A stretch of 64,000 nt of DNA from Paenibacillus dendritiformis. Its GTDB lineage: Bacteria; Bacillota; Bacilli; Paenibacillales; Paenibacillaceae. How positions within the stretch are numbered: position 1 is the stretch's first letter; each line of letters opens with the position of its first letter. This document shows positions 26,884 to 36,549 of the stretch, piece after piece. Location of the stretch: assembly GCF_945605565.1 (NCBI RefSeq), contig NZ_OX216966.1, positions 1-64,000 of the forward strand, in the 5' to 3' direction. The position numbers and the translations under genes were made by a program. The notes under the pieces are model-generated. The model saw nothing but the letters and a program-made list of their open reading frames with translations. It searched no databases and was not told the DNA's origin.

Positions 26884-26975
26884 TTCGCTTCCTACGCTGG
26901 CATTATCCAACAGGTTCAATCGGTCAACAACAGACTAGTTGTACTCTCAGCTTGCTTCAGCAGGCTCCCGCTAGT
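26884..26975 (-). promoter_or_regulatory. TPP riboswitch (THI box)
   Basis: The minus strand carries the conserved blocks in order: GGGAGCC, GCTGAGAG (the CTGAGA core at 26945-26950), GACC, TTGAACCTG (26911-26917 region), GGATAATGCC (26899-26908) and GCGTAGGAA. These are the pyrimidine-reading and diphosphate-reading segments of the THI element. It should repress thiMDE and the downstream antivitamin genes when thiamin diphosphate is abundant. Confidence 0.92.
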
Positions 26976-27015
26976 TATTTTGTTAATTTTGTACAATACT
27001 TATTTCCACTTCCAT

Positions 27016-27042
27016 ATTATAGGTTGAAAATGTAAAATGCAA
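27016..27042 (-). promoter_or_regulatory. promoter of the thi/antivitamin operon
   Basis: TATAAT (27016-27021) is preceded by TTGCAT (27037-27042) with a slightly short 15-nt spacer. Transcription would start about 35 nt before the riboswitch. Confidence 0.5.
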
Positions 27043-27131
27043 CGACAGAATTGTGAAGGAGTAAAAACCGCCCTCCTGACTTCCTCCAGAAATGAAAATC
27101 GACTTCCCTATTATTGTCCTTACGCCCACTC

Positions 27132-27370
27132 TCCCATTGGGTCAGGTGACTCGGATTCTTATTTTTTACTATCCCGTCGCGTCAGATGCCCCAGGCTCTT
27201 ATTTTCACTATCCCCCCTGTCAGGTAGACCCGGACTCTTGATTTCACTATCCCATCGAGTCAGGTAGCCACGGTCTCTTATTTTCATTATCCCATCGCGT
27301 CAGGTAGCCACGGTCTCTTATTTTCATTATCCCATTGTGTCAGGGACCTCGATATTCTTCCATTCACTAA
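27132..27370. repeat. tandem repeat family A, six units of 39-40 bp
   Basis: Six units start at 27132, 27172, 27211, 27250, 27290 and 27330, each of the form TCCCAT..GTCAGGTAG..CTCTTATTTTCATTA. Units 4 and 5 are almost identical and the outer ones are diverged. There is no ORF across them. They are not CRISPR-like, since no unique spacers separate the units. Confidence 0.8.
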
Positions 27371-27511
27371 TAGGAAAATAATCACCGGTTAGAACTCCTC
27401 GGCCCCATCAGCTTCTCCTTCCATCACAAGGCCAAGATAACGATTTGCTTTACATCAAAAAGAGCATGGTGTATTTGAGAATAAGTCGTGATGAACCAGA
27501 TTTCTGACCAT

Positions 27512-27757
27512 AAGGGAGATTACTGATGAAGGGTTAGATCGACTAACAAGATAGAGCGGGTACCTGACGCAAAGGGAGACTATCCATAAGGCCTCAACAT
27601 ATAACCATTTACCTGAGGCTTGGGGAGATTGTCCGTAAGGCTTGCCACATACTGCTACCTACCTGAGGCGTGGGGAGTTTGCACATAAGGCTTTCAACAT
27701 ACTGGAACCTACCTGAGGCGTGGGGAGTCTGCACGTAAGGCTTTCAACATATAGCCG
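27512..27757. repeat. tandem repeat family B, about five units of 49-50 bp
   Basis: Units begin near 27512, 27561, 27610, 27660 and 27710 with a shared TACCTGAGGCGTGGGGAGT core followed by GCACATAAGGCTTTCAACAT. The first is the most diverged. The core TACCTGA(C/G)GC..GGGA matches the reverse complement of family A, so the two arrays look like related elements in opposite orientation. Together with the flanks they fill the gene-free 27043-27814. Confidence 0.75.
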
Positions 27758-27865
27758 GCAAGTAGTGTAATAACCGCTTTTGAACTTAATAAACACGGAC
27801 TTCACCGCAAAAAAGCACAGCCCCATCCTAAACTGTCCCCCATGTAAAGGACATTTTAAAAAAGT

Positions 27866-28808
27866 CTAGGCAGATTGAAGAAGATGATCTCTGTATTGAA
27901 CAGGGGTCATCTTTTTTAAATTCCATTGATACCTGTAGTGGTTGTAATAAGTCATATAGTCCTTGATCTCCCGTTTTAACTCGTCCAAAGTCAAACAAGG
28001 TTTAATGGAGGCCTGATCTTTAAAATGTCCAAAAAAGGACTCCTGAGGGGCGTTATCCCAGCAGTTTCCCCGCCTGGACATGGATTGTTTCAATTTCATT
28101 TTCTTAACCATTTTTTGAAATTCTGGATTTGTATAATGAGATCCCTGGTCAGAATGAATGAAGGCACCATCTGCTTTCTTAAACCTTCGGTTTTTCTTAA
28201 GCTTCAGGAGGGTATCTGTCGCAAGATCCATCGTGATTCGGTCTGACACATGATATGCCAAGATTTCATTGGTTGAACTGTCCTTGATAGTTGATAAATA
28301 GGCTTTCTTGCCTGATCCGTAAAATAAATAGGTGATGTCCGTCAGATCTTCTGCTTAAACTCCCGGTTCAGCAGGTTAGGAACGATCCTGTGCTCTTGAG
28401 TAGCCTTCATCATCCGTCTATAGGGATTGGCGTTCCTGAAAGGGCACACAATACCGTATTTCTTCATAATCCTCCTAATCCGTTTCAAATTATAGATAAC
28501 CTTAAACTGCCCCTCCAATGTCATCTTGATGGAACGGGCCCCTTTCTTGCGTCTTTTGAAATGGAAAGCTTTTAAGATCGTTTCTCTTAGCTGTTCATCC
28601 CGCTGTTCCTTCTGGCTTCTCTTTTGCTTCGCTTCGGAAGACCAGTACCTGTAGTATCCGCTTCTGGAAACCTCGGACACTTTACATAAATAGTTGACCA
28701 TACGGTGGAGTTGATATTTCTCGATGATGGTACGGATAAAGACATATTTTTGGGTAGGTGGCAGTGCTATTCTTTGTTCTGCCCCCTTTCCGCGAAGCGA
28801 ATCTTTTT
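27866..28808 (-). pseudogene. IS3-family orfB transposase (DDE integrase), frameshifted
   Basis: The catalytic half of the transposase. It is read in the -1 frame from the A6G slippery site at 28803-28809. The N-terminal part (VNYLCKVSEVSRSGYYRYW, the HTH_21-type region) runs to a stop at 28342-28344. One missing base there breaks the frame; the reading then resumes with LTDITYLFYGSGKKAYLSTI, AFIHSDQGSHYTNPEF, SMSRRGNCWDNAPQESFFGHFK and YYNHYRYQWNLKKMTP. The DDE residues are present but split over two frames, so the copy is probably inactive unless the base was lost in sequencing. Confidence 0.85.
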
Positions 28809-29183
28809 TAAAAGTTCGTTCTCCGCTCTTAGCAAGGCATTCTGAGCCTCCAGCCTGGCATATTTCTCTTCCAGCGACAGCTCCCGTTTAAGGGGTCTTC
28901 CTAATGATCTACTTCTCGTATCCTGTAAACCTAAAACTCCGTTCTCCTGGTAACTCGCACGCCATCTCTTTCCCGAAGATCTGACTCTTTGGATCCCAAT
29001 GATGGTTACGTCAAAACCGCATTCTTCAAATATTTCTCTCGGCAGTTTGCCCTTGTTATTCTCTGAGATGAACAATTGCTTAAACGCATCCGTATACGTG
29101 ATTGCCTTTGAAGAAACGGACTTCACATAAGGATTGTTAGATAACAGCTTGATTTCTTCATCTGTAAATAATTTCTTGCTCAT
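28767..29183 (-). CDS. IS3-family orfA, DNA-binding transposase subunit
   Basis: 138 residues: helix-turn-helix regions (about 20-100, TYTDAFKQLFISENNKGK) and a C-terminal leucine-zipper stretch, EEKYARLEAQNALLRAENELLKK. The end of the gene holds A AAA AAG, the classic IS3 slippery heptamer, which would make an OrfAB fusion by -1 frameshifting. OrfA alone normally binds the ends and represses transposition. Confidence 0.85.
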   Translation of the reverse strand: MSKKLFTDEEIKLLSNNPYVKSVSSKAITYTDAFKQLFISENNKGKLPREIFEECGFDVTIIGIQRVRSSGKRWRASYQENGVLGLQDTRSRSLGRPLKRELSLEEKYARLEAQNALLRAENELLKKIRFAERGQNKE

Positions 29184-29372
29184 TATATTTCCTCATTCCC
29201 ATTTTTCTGCTATAAACAAAAGTACCCTATCGAGAGACTTTTTTAAAGTGTCTACTCGATAGGGTACAGTTTATCCAGGGCTGTGCCTCTTCTATATATT
29301 CGCAAGTTGGACCCCTACTTATAGATGGATCGTGAAAGCAGCATGCCGCGCATGAGTAGGCACCCGTGGCGC

Positions 29373-32249
29373 TTATGCCTCCTGCGCCACGCTGCAGGCC
29401 GTCTCCAGCTGCGCGGTCCGCTCCCGGTCCCGTTCCAGAATCGGCTTCAAGTAACGGCCCGTGTAGGAACCTGCCACCTTCACGACCTGCTCCGGCGTGC
29501 CGGTCGCCACAATCGTGCCGCCGCCGCTGCCGCCTTCCGGGCCGAGGTCGACCAAGTAATCGGCTGTCTTGATCACGTCGAGGTTATGCTCGATTACGAG
29601 CACCGTCTCGCCGGAATCCACCAGGCGATGCAACACCTGCAGCAGACGGTCGATATCCGCGACATGCAGACCGGTCGTCGGCTCATCGAGAATGTAAAAT
29701 GTCTTGCCTGTGCTGCGGCGATGCAGCTCCGCCGCGAGCTTCACCCGCTGTGCTTCGCCACCGGACAGCGTTGTCGCCGGCTGGCCAAGCTTCATGTAGC
29801 CGAGCCCGACATCGAGCAGCGTCTGGATTTTGCGATGAATGCGCGGCACGTTCTGGAAGAACTCCGCCGCATCCTCGATCGTCAGCTCCAGCACATCAGC
29901 GATGCTCTTGCCTTTATATTTCACTTCCAGCGTCTCCCGGTTGTATCGTTTGCCTTTGCACACCTCGCAAGGAACGTATACATCCGGCAGGAAGTGCATC
30001 TCAATCTTGATAATTCCGTCGCCCCGGCATGCCTCGCAGCGGCCGCCCTTGACGTTGAAGCTGAAGCGGCCCTTCTTATAGCCGCGAATCTTCGCTTCAT
30101 TCGTCGTCGAGAACAGATCGCGGATATCGTCGAACACGCCAGTATACGTCGCCGGGTTGGAGCGCGGCGTCCGCCCGATCGGCGACTGGTCGATATCGAC
30201 GACCTTGTCGATATGATCGAGACCGCGGATCTCCTTGTACTGGCCCGGACGCACCTTCGCCCGGTTCAGATCTCTAGCCAAGGTCTTATACAGAATTTCG
30301 TTCACCAGCGTCGATTTACCGGAGCCGGATACGCCGGTCACCGCCGTGAACACGCCAAGCGGGAACTTCACGTTCACGCTGCGCAGATTGTTCTCCTTGG
30401 CGCCGACGATTTCGAGCCATCTGCCGTCTGGCGCGCGGCGCTTCGCAGGTACCGGAATGAACTTGCGCCCGCTCAAATATTGGCCGGTAAGCGAATGCTT
30501 GTCCTTCATGATCTCTTCCGGCGTCCCTTCGGCAATAACCTGCCCGCCGTGAATGCCGGCGCCCGGACCGATATCGATAATATGGTCCGCCGCAAGCATC
30601 GTGTCCTCGTCATGCTCGACGACGATAAGCGTGTTGCCAAGATCGCGCATATGCTCCAGCGTCTGAATCAAGCGATCGTTGTCGCGTTGATGCAGCCCGA
30701 TGCTCGGCTCGTCCAAAATATACAGCACGCCCATCAAGCTGGAGCCGATCTGGGTCGCGAGCCGTATGCGCTGCGCTTCGCCGCCGGACAGCGTTCCCGC
30801 CGCGCGGCTCAGCGTCAAGTAATCCAGCCCGACGTTCACCAGGAAGCCAAGCCGGGCATTGATCTCTTTCAGAATGAGATGGGCGATCAGCTGCTCCTTC
30901 TCCGTCAGTTCCAGACCCGAGAAGAAGCGCTGCGCCTCCCCGATAGAGAGCGCCGTGACATACGCCATATTTTGATCATTGATAGTCACGGCGAGACTTT
31001 CCTTCCGCAACCGATGCCCTTTGCAGGTACCGCATGGCTTGGCGCTCATGAAACCTTCAATATGTTCGCGGATGCCTTCCGATGCCGTCTCGCGGTAACG
31101 CCGTTCCAGGTTATGAATAATCCCTTCGAACGCCACCTGCGCTTCCTTCTTGTGACCGAAGTCGTTCTCGTAGCGGAAGCGCACCTTCTCTCCCCCCGTG
31201 CCGTGCAGCAGCTTCGTCATCTGCTCCGGCTCCAACTGCGACACGGGCACGTCTGTCGGTATGCTGTAATGCTCGCATACCGCCTGCAGGAACTGCGGGT
31301 AGTAGTTCGACGTGCTGCCTGCCCATGCCTCGAACGCGCCGTCTTCGATCGTCTTCTGTGAATCCGGAACCAGCAGCTCGGGGTCAACGATCATCTTGAC
31401 CCCGAGTCCGTCGCAATCCGGGCAGGCGCCGAACGGACTGTTGAAGGAGAACATCCGCGGCGACAGCTCATCAATGCTGAAGCCGCACTCTGGACAAGCC
31501 AGATTCGAGCTGAAGACCAGCTCTTCTTCGCCGATGATATCGACAATAATCCGCCCGCCCGACATATGGAGAGCCGTCTCGATCGAGTCAGCTAGCCGGG
31601 TCTGCACATCGTCCTTCACGACAATCCGGTCGACGACCACTTCAATATTATGCTTCCGGTTCTTCTCCAGCTCGATCGTCTCCGACACGTCACGAATCTC
31701 GCCGTCTACGCGAACCCGCACGAAGCCCTGCTTCTGAATGTCGGCGAAAACGCCCTTATGCTCGCCCTTGCGCCCGGAGATGACCGGCGCCAGAATCTGC
31801 AGCCGGGTCCGCTCCGGATACGCCATAATGCGGTCCACCATCTGCTCAACCGTCTGCGACGTAATCTCGAGGCCGTGCACCGGGCAGTGGGGCCGCCCAA
31901 TCCGCGCGTACAACAGCCGCAAATAGTCGTAAATCTCCGTTACCGTTCCGACGGTGGAACGCGGGTTGCGGCTCGTCGTCTTCTGGTCGATGGAGATGGC
32001 GGGCGACAGGCCGTCAATCGAATCTACGTCCGGCTTCTCCATCTGCCCGAGGAACTGGCGCGCATAGGCGGAGAGCGACTCCACATAGCGGCGCTGGCCT
32101 TCGGCATAAATCGTATCGAACGCCAACGAGGATTTGCCCGAGCCGCTCAATCCGGTGAGCACGACGAACTTGTCGCGCGGAATCGTTACATCAATATTTT
32201 TCAGGTTGTGGGCCCTCGCCCCTTTGATCACGATATGTTCACTCGCCAA
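29373..32249 (-). CDS. uvrA: UvrABC excinuclease subunit A
   Basis: DNA damage-recognition ATPase of nucleotide excision repair. 958 residues: two ABC ATPase modules with Walker [13 protein letters not shown] and [12 protein letters not shown], signature regions [12 protein letters not shown] and [12 protein letters not shown], and zinc-finger cysteines CPECGF..CPDC and [12 protein letters not shown]. The TTG start at 32249 has GGGAGGT 7 nt upstream and gives the family-typical N-terminus [19 protein letters not shown]; a longer frame from 32276 is unlikely. It is 52 nt downstream of uvrB and co-transcribed with it. Confidence 0.97.
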   Translation of the reverse strand: MASEHIVIKGARAHNLKNIDVTIPRDKFVVLTGLSGSGKSSLAFDTIYAEGQRRYVESLSAYARQFLGQMEKPDVDSIDGLSPAISIDQKTTSRNPRSTVGTVTEIYDYLRLLYARIGRPHCPVHGLEITSQTVEQMVDRIMAYPERTRLQILAPVISGRKGEHKGVFADIQKQGFVRVRVDGEIRDVSETIELEKNRKHNIEVVVDRIVVKDDVQTRLADSIETALHMSGGRIIVDIIGEEELVFSSNLACPECGFSIDELSPRMFSFNSPFGACPDCDGLGVKMIVDPELLVPDSQKTIEDGAFEAWAGSTSNYYPQFLQAVCEHYSIPTDVPVSQLEPEQMTKLLHGTGGEKVRFRYENDFGHKKEAQVAFEGIIHNLERRYRETASEGIREHIEGFMSAKPCGTCKGHRLRKESLAVTINDQNMAYVTALSIGEAQRFFSGLELTEKEQLIAHLILKEINARLGFLVNVGLDYLTLSRAAGTLSGGEAQRIRLATQIGSSLMGVLYILDEPSIGLHQRDNDRLIQTLEHMRDLGNTLIVVEHDEDTMLAADHIIDIGPGAGIHGGQVIAEGTPEEIMKDKHSLTGQYLSGRKFIPVPAKRRAPDGRWLEIVGAKENNLRSVNVKFPLGVFTAVTGVSGSGKSTLVNEILYKTLARDLNRAKVRPGQYKEIRGLDHIDKVVDIDQSPIGRTPRSNPATYTGVFDDIRDLFSTTNEAKIRGYKKGRFSFNVKGGRCEACRGDGIIKIEMHFLPDVYVPCEVCKGKRYNRETLEVKYKGKSIADVLELTIEDAAEFFQNVPRIHRKIQTLLDVGLGYMKLGQPATTLSGGEAQRVKLAAELHRRSTGKTFYILDEPTTGLHVADIDRLLQVLHRLVDSGETVLVIEHNLDVIKTADYLVDLGPEGGSGGGTIVATGTPEQVVKVAGSYTGRYLKPILERDRERTAQLETACSVAQEA

Positions 32250-32301
32250 TGTTTTAACCTCCCGCTTCGGGTCCACTCGAACCTCGTCAAGCCTCTGAAT
32301 T

Positions 32302-34299
32302 CTAATCCATCGCCCGCAATTCCATCAAGGCGTCGCGCAGTTCAGCCGCACGCTCGAACTGCAGGTTCTTGGCCGCATCCTTCATTTCCTTCTCCAGCCG
32401 CTGAATGACCGACTGGCGATCCTTCTTCGACATCTTATCCACTGACGCGCTGACATCGTAGCCCGTCTTCGATTCCGCCGTCTTCGTCGCCTCGATGACT
32501 TCGCGGATTTTCTTGCGAATCGTCTGCGGCGTAATGCCGTGCTTCTCGTTATACGCCATCTGAATGGTCCGGCGGCGCTCCGTCTCCTTTATCGCCTTAT
32601 CCATGGATTCGGTCATCTTGTCCGCGTACATGATGACGTGGCCCTCGGCATTCCGGGCCGCCCGCCCGATCGTCTGAATGAGCGATCGCTCGGCGCGCAG
32701 GAATCCTTCCTTATCCGCATCCAATATGGCAACAAGCGACACTTCCGGCAGATCGAGCCCTTCTCTTAGCAGGTTAATCCCGATTAGCACATCATATACC
32801 CCAAGACGCAAATCGCGAAGCAGCATCATCCGCTCCAGCGTCTTGACGTCCGAGTGAAGATAGCGGACCTTGATTCCGATTTCCTTCAAATAATCGGTCA
32901 GATCCTCGGCCATCTTCTTCGTCAAGGTGGTGACCAGCACCCGTTCGTCCTTCTTCAGGCGCAGGCGAATCTCTTCAAGGAGATCGTCGATCTGCCCCTT
33001 CGTCGGCCGCACCTCGACGACCGGATCAAGCAAGCCGGTCGGCCGGATAATCTGCTGGATCATCGTCGGGCAATGCTCCAGCTCATAAGGACCCGGCGTC
33101 GCCGAGACATAGATGGCCTGCGGCACCTTCGATTCGAATTCCTCGAAGCGAAGCGGCCGGTTGTCCAAGGCCGAAGGCAGCCGGAACCCGTGCTCCACGA
33201 GCACTTCCTTCCGCGCCCGGTCCCCGTTGTACATGCCCCGAATCTGCGGCAGCGTCACGTGCGACTCATCGACGACGACGAGGAAATCATCCGGGAAGTA
33301 GTCCATCAGCGTATACGGCGTCGCCCCGGGCTCCCGGAACGTCAACGGTCCGGAATAGTTCTCGATGCCGGAGCAGAAGCCCATCTCCTGCATCATCTCG
33401 ATGTCGTACCGGGTGCGCTGCTCGAGCCGCTGCGCTTCCAGCAGCTTGCCCTGGCTCCGCAGCTCCTCGAGCCGCTCCTCCAGCTCGCGCTCGATATTTT
33501 TCAATGCGATCTTCATCGTCTCCTCCGCCGTAACGAAGTGAGATGCCGGGAAGATCGCGATATGATCGCGCTCGCCGATAATCTCGCCTGTGAGCACGTC
33601 AATCTCGGTGATACGCTCGATCTCATCCCCGAACAGCTCAACGCGGACGGCATGCTCGCTCTTCGAGGCCGGGAAGATCTCAATGACATCGCCGCGCACC
33701 CGGAACGTGCCCCGGATGAAGTTCAGATCGTTGCGCTGATACTGAATATCGACCAGCTTGGCCAGAATCGCATTGCGCGGCTTCTCCATCCCCGTCCGCA
33801 AGGACAGGACCAGATTCCCGTATTCCATCGGAGATCCCAAGCCATAGATGCATGACACGCTGGCGACGATAATAACGTCTCGCCGCTCGAACAACGAGCT
33901 CGTCGCCGAGTGGCGCAGCTTGTCGATCTCCTCGTTGATGCTCGAATCCTTCTCAATATACGTATCGGAAGACGGAATGTACGCTTCCGGCTGATAGTAA
34001 TCGTAATAGCTGACGAAGTAGGATACAGCGTTGTTCGGGAAAAATTCCTGGAATTCGCTGCACAACTGGGCCGCCAACGTCTTGTTGTGGGCAATGACCA
34101 GCGTCGGTTTGTTCAGCTTGGCGATCGTCTGGGCAATCGTGAATGTCTTCCCCGTGCCCGTCGCTCCAAGCAATGTCTGATGGCGCTTGCCTTCATGCAC
34201 GCCTTCGACCAGCTTGTCGATCGCTCCCGGCTGATCCCCCTGTGGCGCAAATTCCGATACCAGCTCAAACGGCTTCGTCAACACTTCCCATTCCGCCAT
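32302..34299 (-). CDS. uvrB: UvrABC excinuclease subunit B
   Basis: Helicase-like damage-verification subunit that loads UvrC. 665 residues with Walker [14 protein letters not shown], the beta-hairpin [14 protein letters not shown]-type VVDESHV, helicase motifs QTIGRAARN, and the C-terminal UVR coiled-coil [24 protein letters not shown] region that contacts UvrC. The first gene of uvrBA. A promoter with a LexA-like site lies about 330 nt upstream; the leader 34300-34615 contains only a doubtful Arg-rich frame. Confidence 0.97.
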   Translation of the reverse strand: MAEWEVLTKPFELVSEFAPQGDQPGAIDKLVEGVHEGKRHQTLLGATGTGKTFTIAQTIAKLNKPTLVIAHNKTLAAQLCSEFQEFFPNNAVSYFVSYYDYYQPEAYIPSSDTYIEKDSSINEEIDKLRHSATSSLFERRDVIIVASVSCIYGLGSPMEYGNLVLSLRTGMEKPRNAILAKLVDIQYQRNDLNFIRGTFRVRGDVIEIFPASKSEHAVRVELFGDEIERITEIDVLTGEIIGERDHIAIFPASHFVTAEETMKIALKNIERELEERLEELRSQGKLLEAQRLEQRTRYDIEMMQEMGFCSGIENYSGPLTFREPGATPYTLMDYFPDDFLVVVDESHVTLPQIRGMYNGDRARKEVLVEHGFRLPSALDNRPLRFEEFESKVPQAIYVSATPGPYELEHCPTMIQQIIRPTGLLDPVVEVRPTKGQIDDLLEEIRLRLKKDERVLVTTLTKKMAEDLTDYLKEIGIKVRYLHSDVKTLERMMLLRDLRLGVYDVLIGINLLREGLDLPEVSLVAILDADKEGFLRAERSLIQTIGRAARNAEGHVIMYADKMTESMDKAIKETERRRTIQMAYNEKHGITPQTIRKKIREVIEATKTAESKTGYDVSASVDKMSKKDRQSVIQRLEKEMKDAAKNLQFERAAELRDALMELRAMD

Positions 34300-34615
34300 A
34301 GCTTCACCGCACTTTCTTCCAAATAATAATCAATTGGGCGCCGGGATAAGCCTTTCAGACCGGACCCGTTCCTGCTCAGGCCCAAATCCAGCCCTTCTGT
34401 AGGTCTCCCGACTCAAATAACGGGCCAAAATCCGCGTAAATTGCCGCTCCCTAAACTTTACCCGATAATGACCCGATAAAAGGATCAGACAAGCATGAGG
34501 AAAGAAGCGGCGTTCCGCCCATGAACGGCCTTCTCGCCCCCGCGAACTTCTATACGTGAAAGAGTACACAACTCACTTACGTCGTCATTCGGCTGTCATA
34601 TACAGCCATAAATAA

Positions 34616-34663
34616 GAATGTTTGTTCCCTTTCGATTATACTCTTTTCACGGTATGGATGCAA
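34616..34663 (-). promoter_or_regulatory. uvrB promoter with LexA-like operator
   Basis: TTGCAT (34658-34663) and TATAAT (34635-34640) have an exact 17-nt spacer. Just downstream, GGAACAAACATTC (34616-34628) is close to the Gram-positive SOS box (GAAC-N4-GTTC) with one half-site change. This fits the known SOS control of uvrBA in Bacillus. The same gap carries the unlocated promoter of the divergent motor genes. Confidence 0.6.
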
Positions 34664-34695
34664 ATGGGAAATGTTAAATGGGAGAGGATTACAAG

Positions 34696-35508
34696 ATGGA
34701 TAAAACGACAGTCATCGGGATTATCGCAGGATTAGCCGCGCTCATCGGCGGTTTCTTGTGGGAAGGCGGAAATATTGGCGGCCTATGGGAAAAAACGGCG
34801 GCGCTCATCGTTATCGGCGGTACCATCGCCGCAGTCGTCGTCAGCTTCCCGGGCAAGCGGCTCCGCAGCATTCCCCAGGCGCTGAAGATGGCCTTCGCGC
34901 ACCGCGCGCCGCAGCCGGAGAAGCTCATTGACGATATCGTGGCCCTGAGCACGGTAGCCCGCCGCGAAGGAATGCTGTCCCTGGAAGACACAGTGCAGCG
35001 GCACGAGAATGAATATTTGCGAAGCGGCATGATGATGGTCATCGACGGCACGGAACCGGAGCTGGTGAAGCAGATGCTTGAGCTCGAGATGGACGCGATA
35101 GCCGAGAAGCACGAAGGCTATGCCAAAATATTCGAAGCCGCCGGCGGCTTCGCCCCGACGATGGGGATCCTCGGTACGGTCATGGGACTGATTCACGTCC
35201 TCGGCAGCCTGAACGATCCTTCCATGCTCGGACCTTCGATTGCCGTCGCCTTCACGGCAACCCTGTATGGCGTAGCAACCGCCAACGTCATCTATCTGCC
35301 TATCGCGAGCAAGATTAAAGAGCGGAGCGCGGACGACATACGCATCATGGAGATGATGGAGTACGGCATTCTCGCCGTTCAGGCGGGAGAGAACCCGCAG
35401 ATTGTCCGCAAAAAGCTGAGCTCCTTCCTGCTGGCCGAGGATGCGTTCGAGTCGCTCAAGGCGGATCCGTTGATGAAGCGGGGGATGATCCATGAGACGC
35501 AGAAGTAG
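34696..35508 (+). CDS. motA: flagellar motor stator protein MotA/MotP
   Basis: 270 residues, four membrane segments (about 3-20, 34-52, 150-170, 183-203) and a large cytoplasmic loop that contacts the rotor. The family motif AAGGFAPTMGILGTVMGLI and the proton/sodium path region PSIAVAFTATLYGVATANV are clear. It forms an ion channel with MotB. ATG 34696 with GGAGAGG upstream is chosen over 34678. The next gene overlaps it by 17 nt. H+ (MotA) or Na+ (MotP) use cannot be settled here. Confidence 0.85.
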   Translation: MDKTTVIGIIAGLAALIGGFLWEGGNIGGLWEKTAALIVIGGTIAAVVVSFPGKRLRSIPQALKMAFAHRAPQPEKLIDDIVALSTVARREGMLSLEDTVQRHENEYLRSGMMMVIDGTEPELVKQMLELEMDAIAEKHEGYAKIFEAAGGFAPTMGILGTVMGLIHVLGSLNDPSMLGPSIAVAFTATLYGVATANVIYLPIASKIKERSADDIRIMEMMEYGILAVQAGENPQIVRKKLSSFLLAEDAFESLKADPLMKRGMIHETQK

Positions 35509-36307
35509 ACAACGGGCCCAGGAGACCACCAATCATGAACGTTGGCTTATCACCTATGCCGATTTGATTACGTTGCTGCTCATTTTCTTCGTTATTATGT
35601 ACGCCATGAGCCAGGTAGACGCCGTCAAGTACCAGTCGCTGTCCGAGACGCTCCAGCAATCGTTCAAGAGCGGCAACACCCCGATGGACCAAGGCGCGGG
35701 GCTCCTGGACGGAGCCTATACGAAGCCCAGCCAGAACGGAGCGATGAAGACCGCCGAGGACGGGGGCTCCGGGGAAGTCAAGGAAGAGAAGCCGGTCGCC
35801 ATCGGCGTGCTGACCGACAAGGACTTGGCGTTCCGCAAGCAGGAAGAACAGCTGAAGAACTTCATGGGAGTCATTCAGCAGTACATCAACGAGAACGATC
35901 TGGGCGGTCAGATTGAAGTGACGGATATCCCCAAAGGGATCTCGATTCGGCTCAGCGACCGGCTGCTGTTCGATTTGAGCCGCGCCGAGCTGAAGGACAA
36001 AGCCTTGCCGACTCTCGACAAGCTGGCTACCCTGCTGCCGCAGCTGGACACGATGGTCAGCATCGAAGGGCATACGGACAATCTGCCGTTCGCTTCCGGC
36101 GGACGCTACAAGGACAATTGGGAGTTGTCCGCAGCCCGGGCCCTGTCCGTCCTCCGCTTCTTCGTCGATGACAAGAAGCTGGACGCCGACCAGTTCCAGA
36201 TCGCGGGCTATGGCGAGACGCGGCCGGTTGTGGATAATGACACGGAAGAGCACCGCCAACAGAACCGGCGGGTGGAGATTATCGTGCTGCGCAGCATGGT
36301 GCAGTAG
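35492..36307 (+). CDS. motB: flagellar motor stator protein MotB/MotS
   Basis: 271 residues: a short basic N-terminus, one membrane helix with the ion-carrying Asp24 (WLITYADLITLLLIFFV), a linker/plug, and a C-terminal OmpA-like peptidoglycan-binding domain (SIEGHTDNLPF, NWELSAARALSVLRFF, GYGETRPV, NRRVEIIVL). It anchors the stator to the wall. The start lies inside the end of motA, showing translational coupling. Confidence 0.87.
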   Translation: MRRRSRQRAQETTNHERWLITYADLITLLLIFFVIMYAMSQVDAVKYQSLSETLQQSFKSGNTPMDQGAGLLDGAYTKPSQNGAMKTAEDGGSGEVKEEKPVAIGVLTDKDLAFRKQEEQLKNFMGVIQQYINENDLGGQIEVTDIPKGISIRLSDRLLFDLSRAELKDKALPTLDKLATLLPQLDTMVSIEGHTDNLPFASGGRYKDNWELSAARALSVLRFFVDDKKLDADQFQIAGYGETRPVVDNDTEEHRQQNRRVEIIVLRSMVQ

Positions 36308-36328
36308 ACTATCCCCATTACCCACCGT

Positions 36329-36467
36329 TTATACACATCCTGGAGGGGAGTTATCCCCTCCTTTTTTAATTTACCAACAAGTTATCCACATAAAAAGGCC
36401 GTCAACGGCGATGCTTATCCCGAATATCCACGGGATATCCACAGACATGATACCCATCTGTGTACAA
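36329..36467. other. cluster of DnaA-box-like sites
   Basis: Two perfect matches to TTATNCACA (36329-36337, 36382-36390) and three one- or two-mismatch sites (36424-36432, 36435-36443, and 36459-36467 reversed) lie within 140 bp of a convergent gap. They could bind DnaA. One overlaps the lead-in of the motB terminator. Confidence 0.45.
36342..36368 (+). terminator. motAB terminator
   Basis: GGAGGGGA and TCCCCTCC enclose a 4-nt loop and are followed by TTTTTT. It lies 35 nt after the motB stop. Confidence 0.85.
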
Positions 36468-36491
36468 CGAAAGACATCGATGGAAAACGGC

Positions 36492-36529
36492 AAAAAAAGC
36501 TCCCGCCTGAGCACAACAGGAGGGAGCTT
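36492..36529 (-). terminator. terminator of the PDZ membrane protein gene
   Basis: Minus-strand arms AAGCTCCCTCCTG and CAGGCGGGAGCTT, then seven T, about 20 nt after the stop. Confidence 0.85.
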
Positions 36530-36549
36530 CTCGCTTCTCTTCTATTCCA

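Larger units (their letters stand above)
27815..29286 (-). mobile_element. IS3-family (IS150-type) insertion sequence, decayed
   Basis: About 1.47 kb. The ends share an imperfect inverted repeat: GCACAGCCC..TAAACTGT on the left and, reverse-complemented, GCACAGCCC..TAAACTGT on the right, continuing inwards to TTTTAAAAAAGTCT. No target duplication was seen. It contains orfA and a frameshifted orfB. Just inside the right end is a 13-bp perfect inverted repeat (29222-29234 with 29255-29267). The element lies close behind uvrA, which may explain why no uvrA terminator is visible. Confidence 0.85.

Noticed and set aside
26689..26919. A 76-codon minus-strand frame upstream of thiM
   Set aside because: Its 5' part lies within the TPP riboswitch and terminator, so it is leader RNA; a short peptide at its 3' end cannot be excluded but has no support.
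27132..27757. CRISPR array
   Set aside because: Units follow each other directly without unique spacers, and no cas genes are present.
29325..31361. A 678-codon plus-strand frame opposite uvrA
   Set aside because: It is antisense to well-conserved uvrA motifs; composition is typical of a shadow frame.
34330..34569. A 79-codon frame in the uvrB leader
   Set aside because: Arg/Ser-rich, no recognisable family and no good ribosome binding site.
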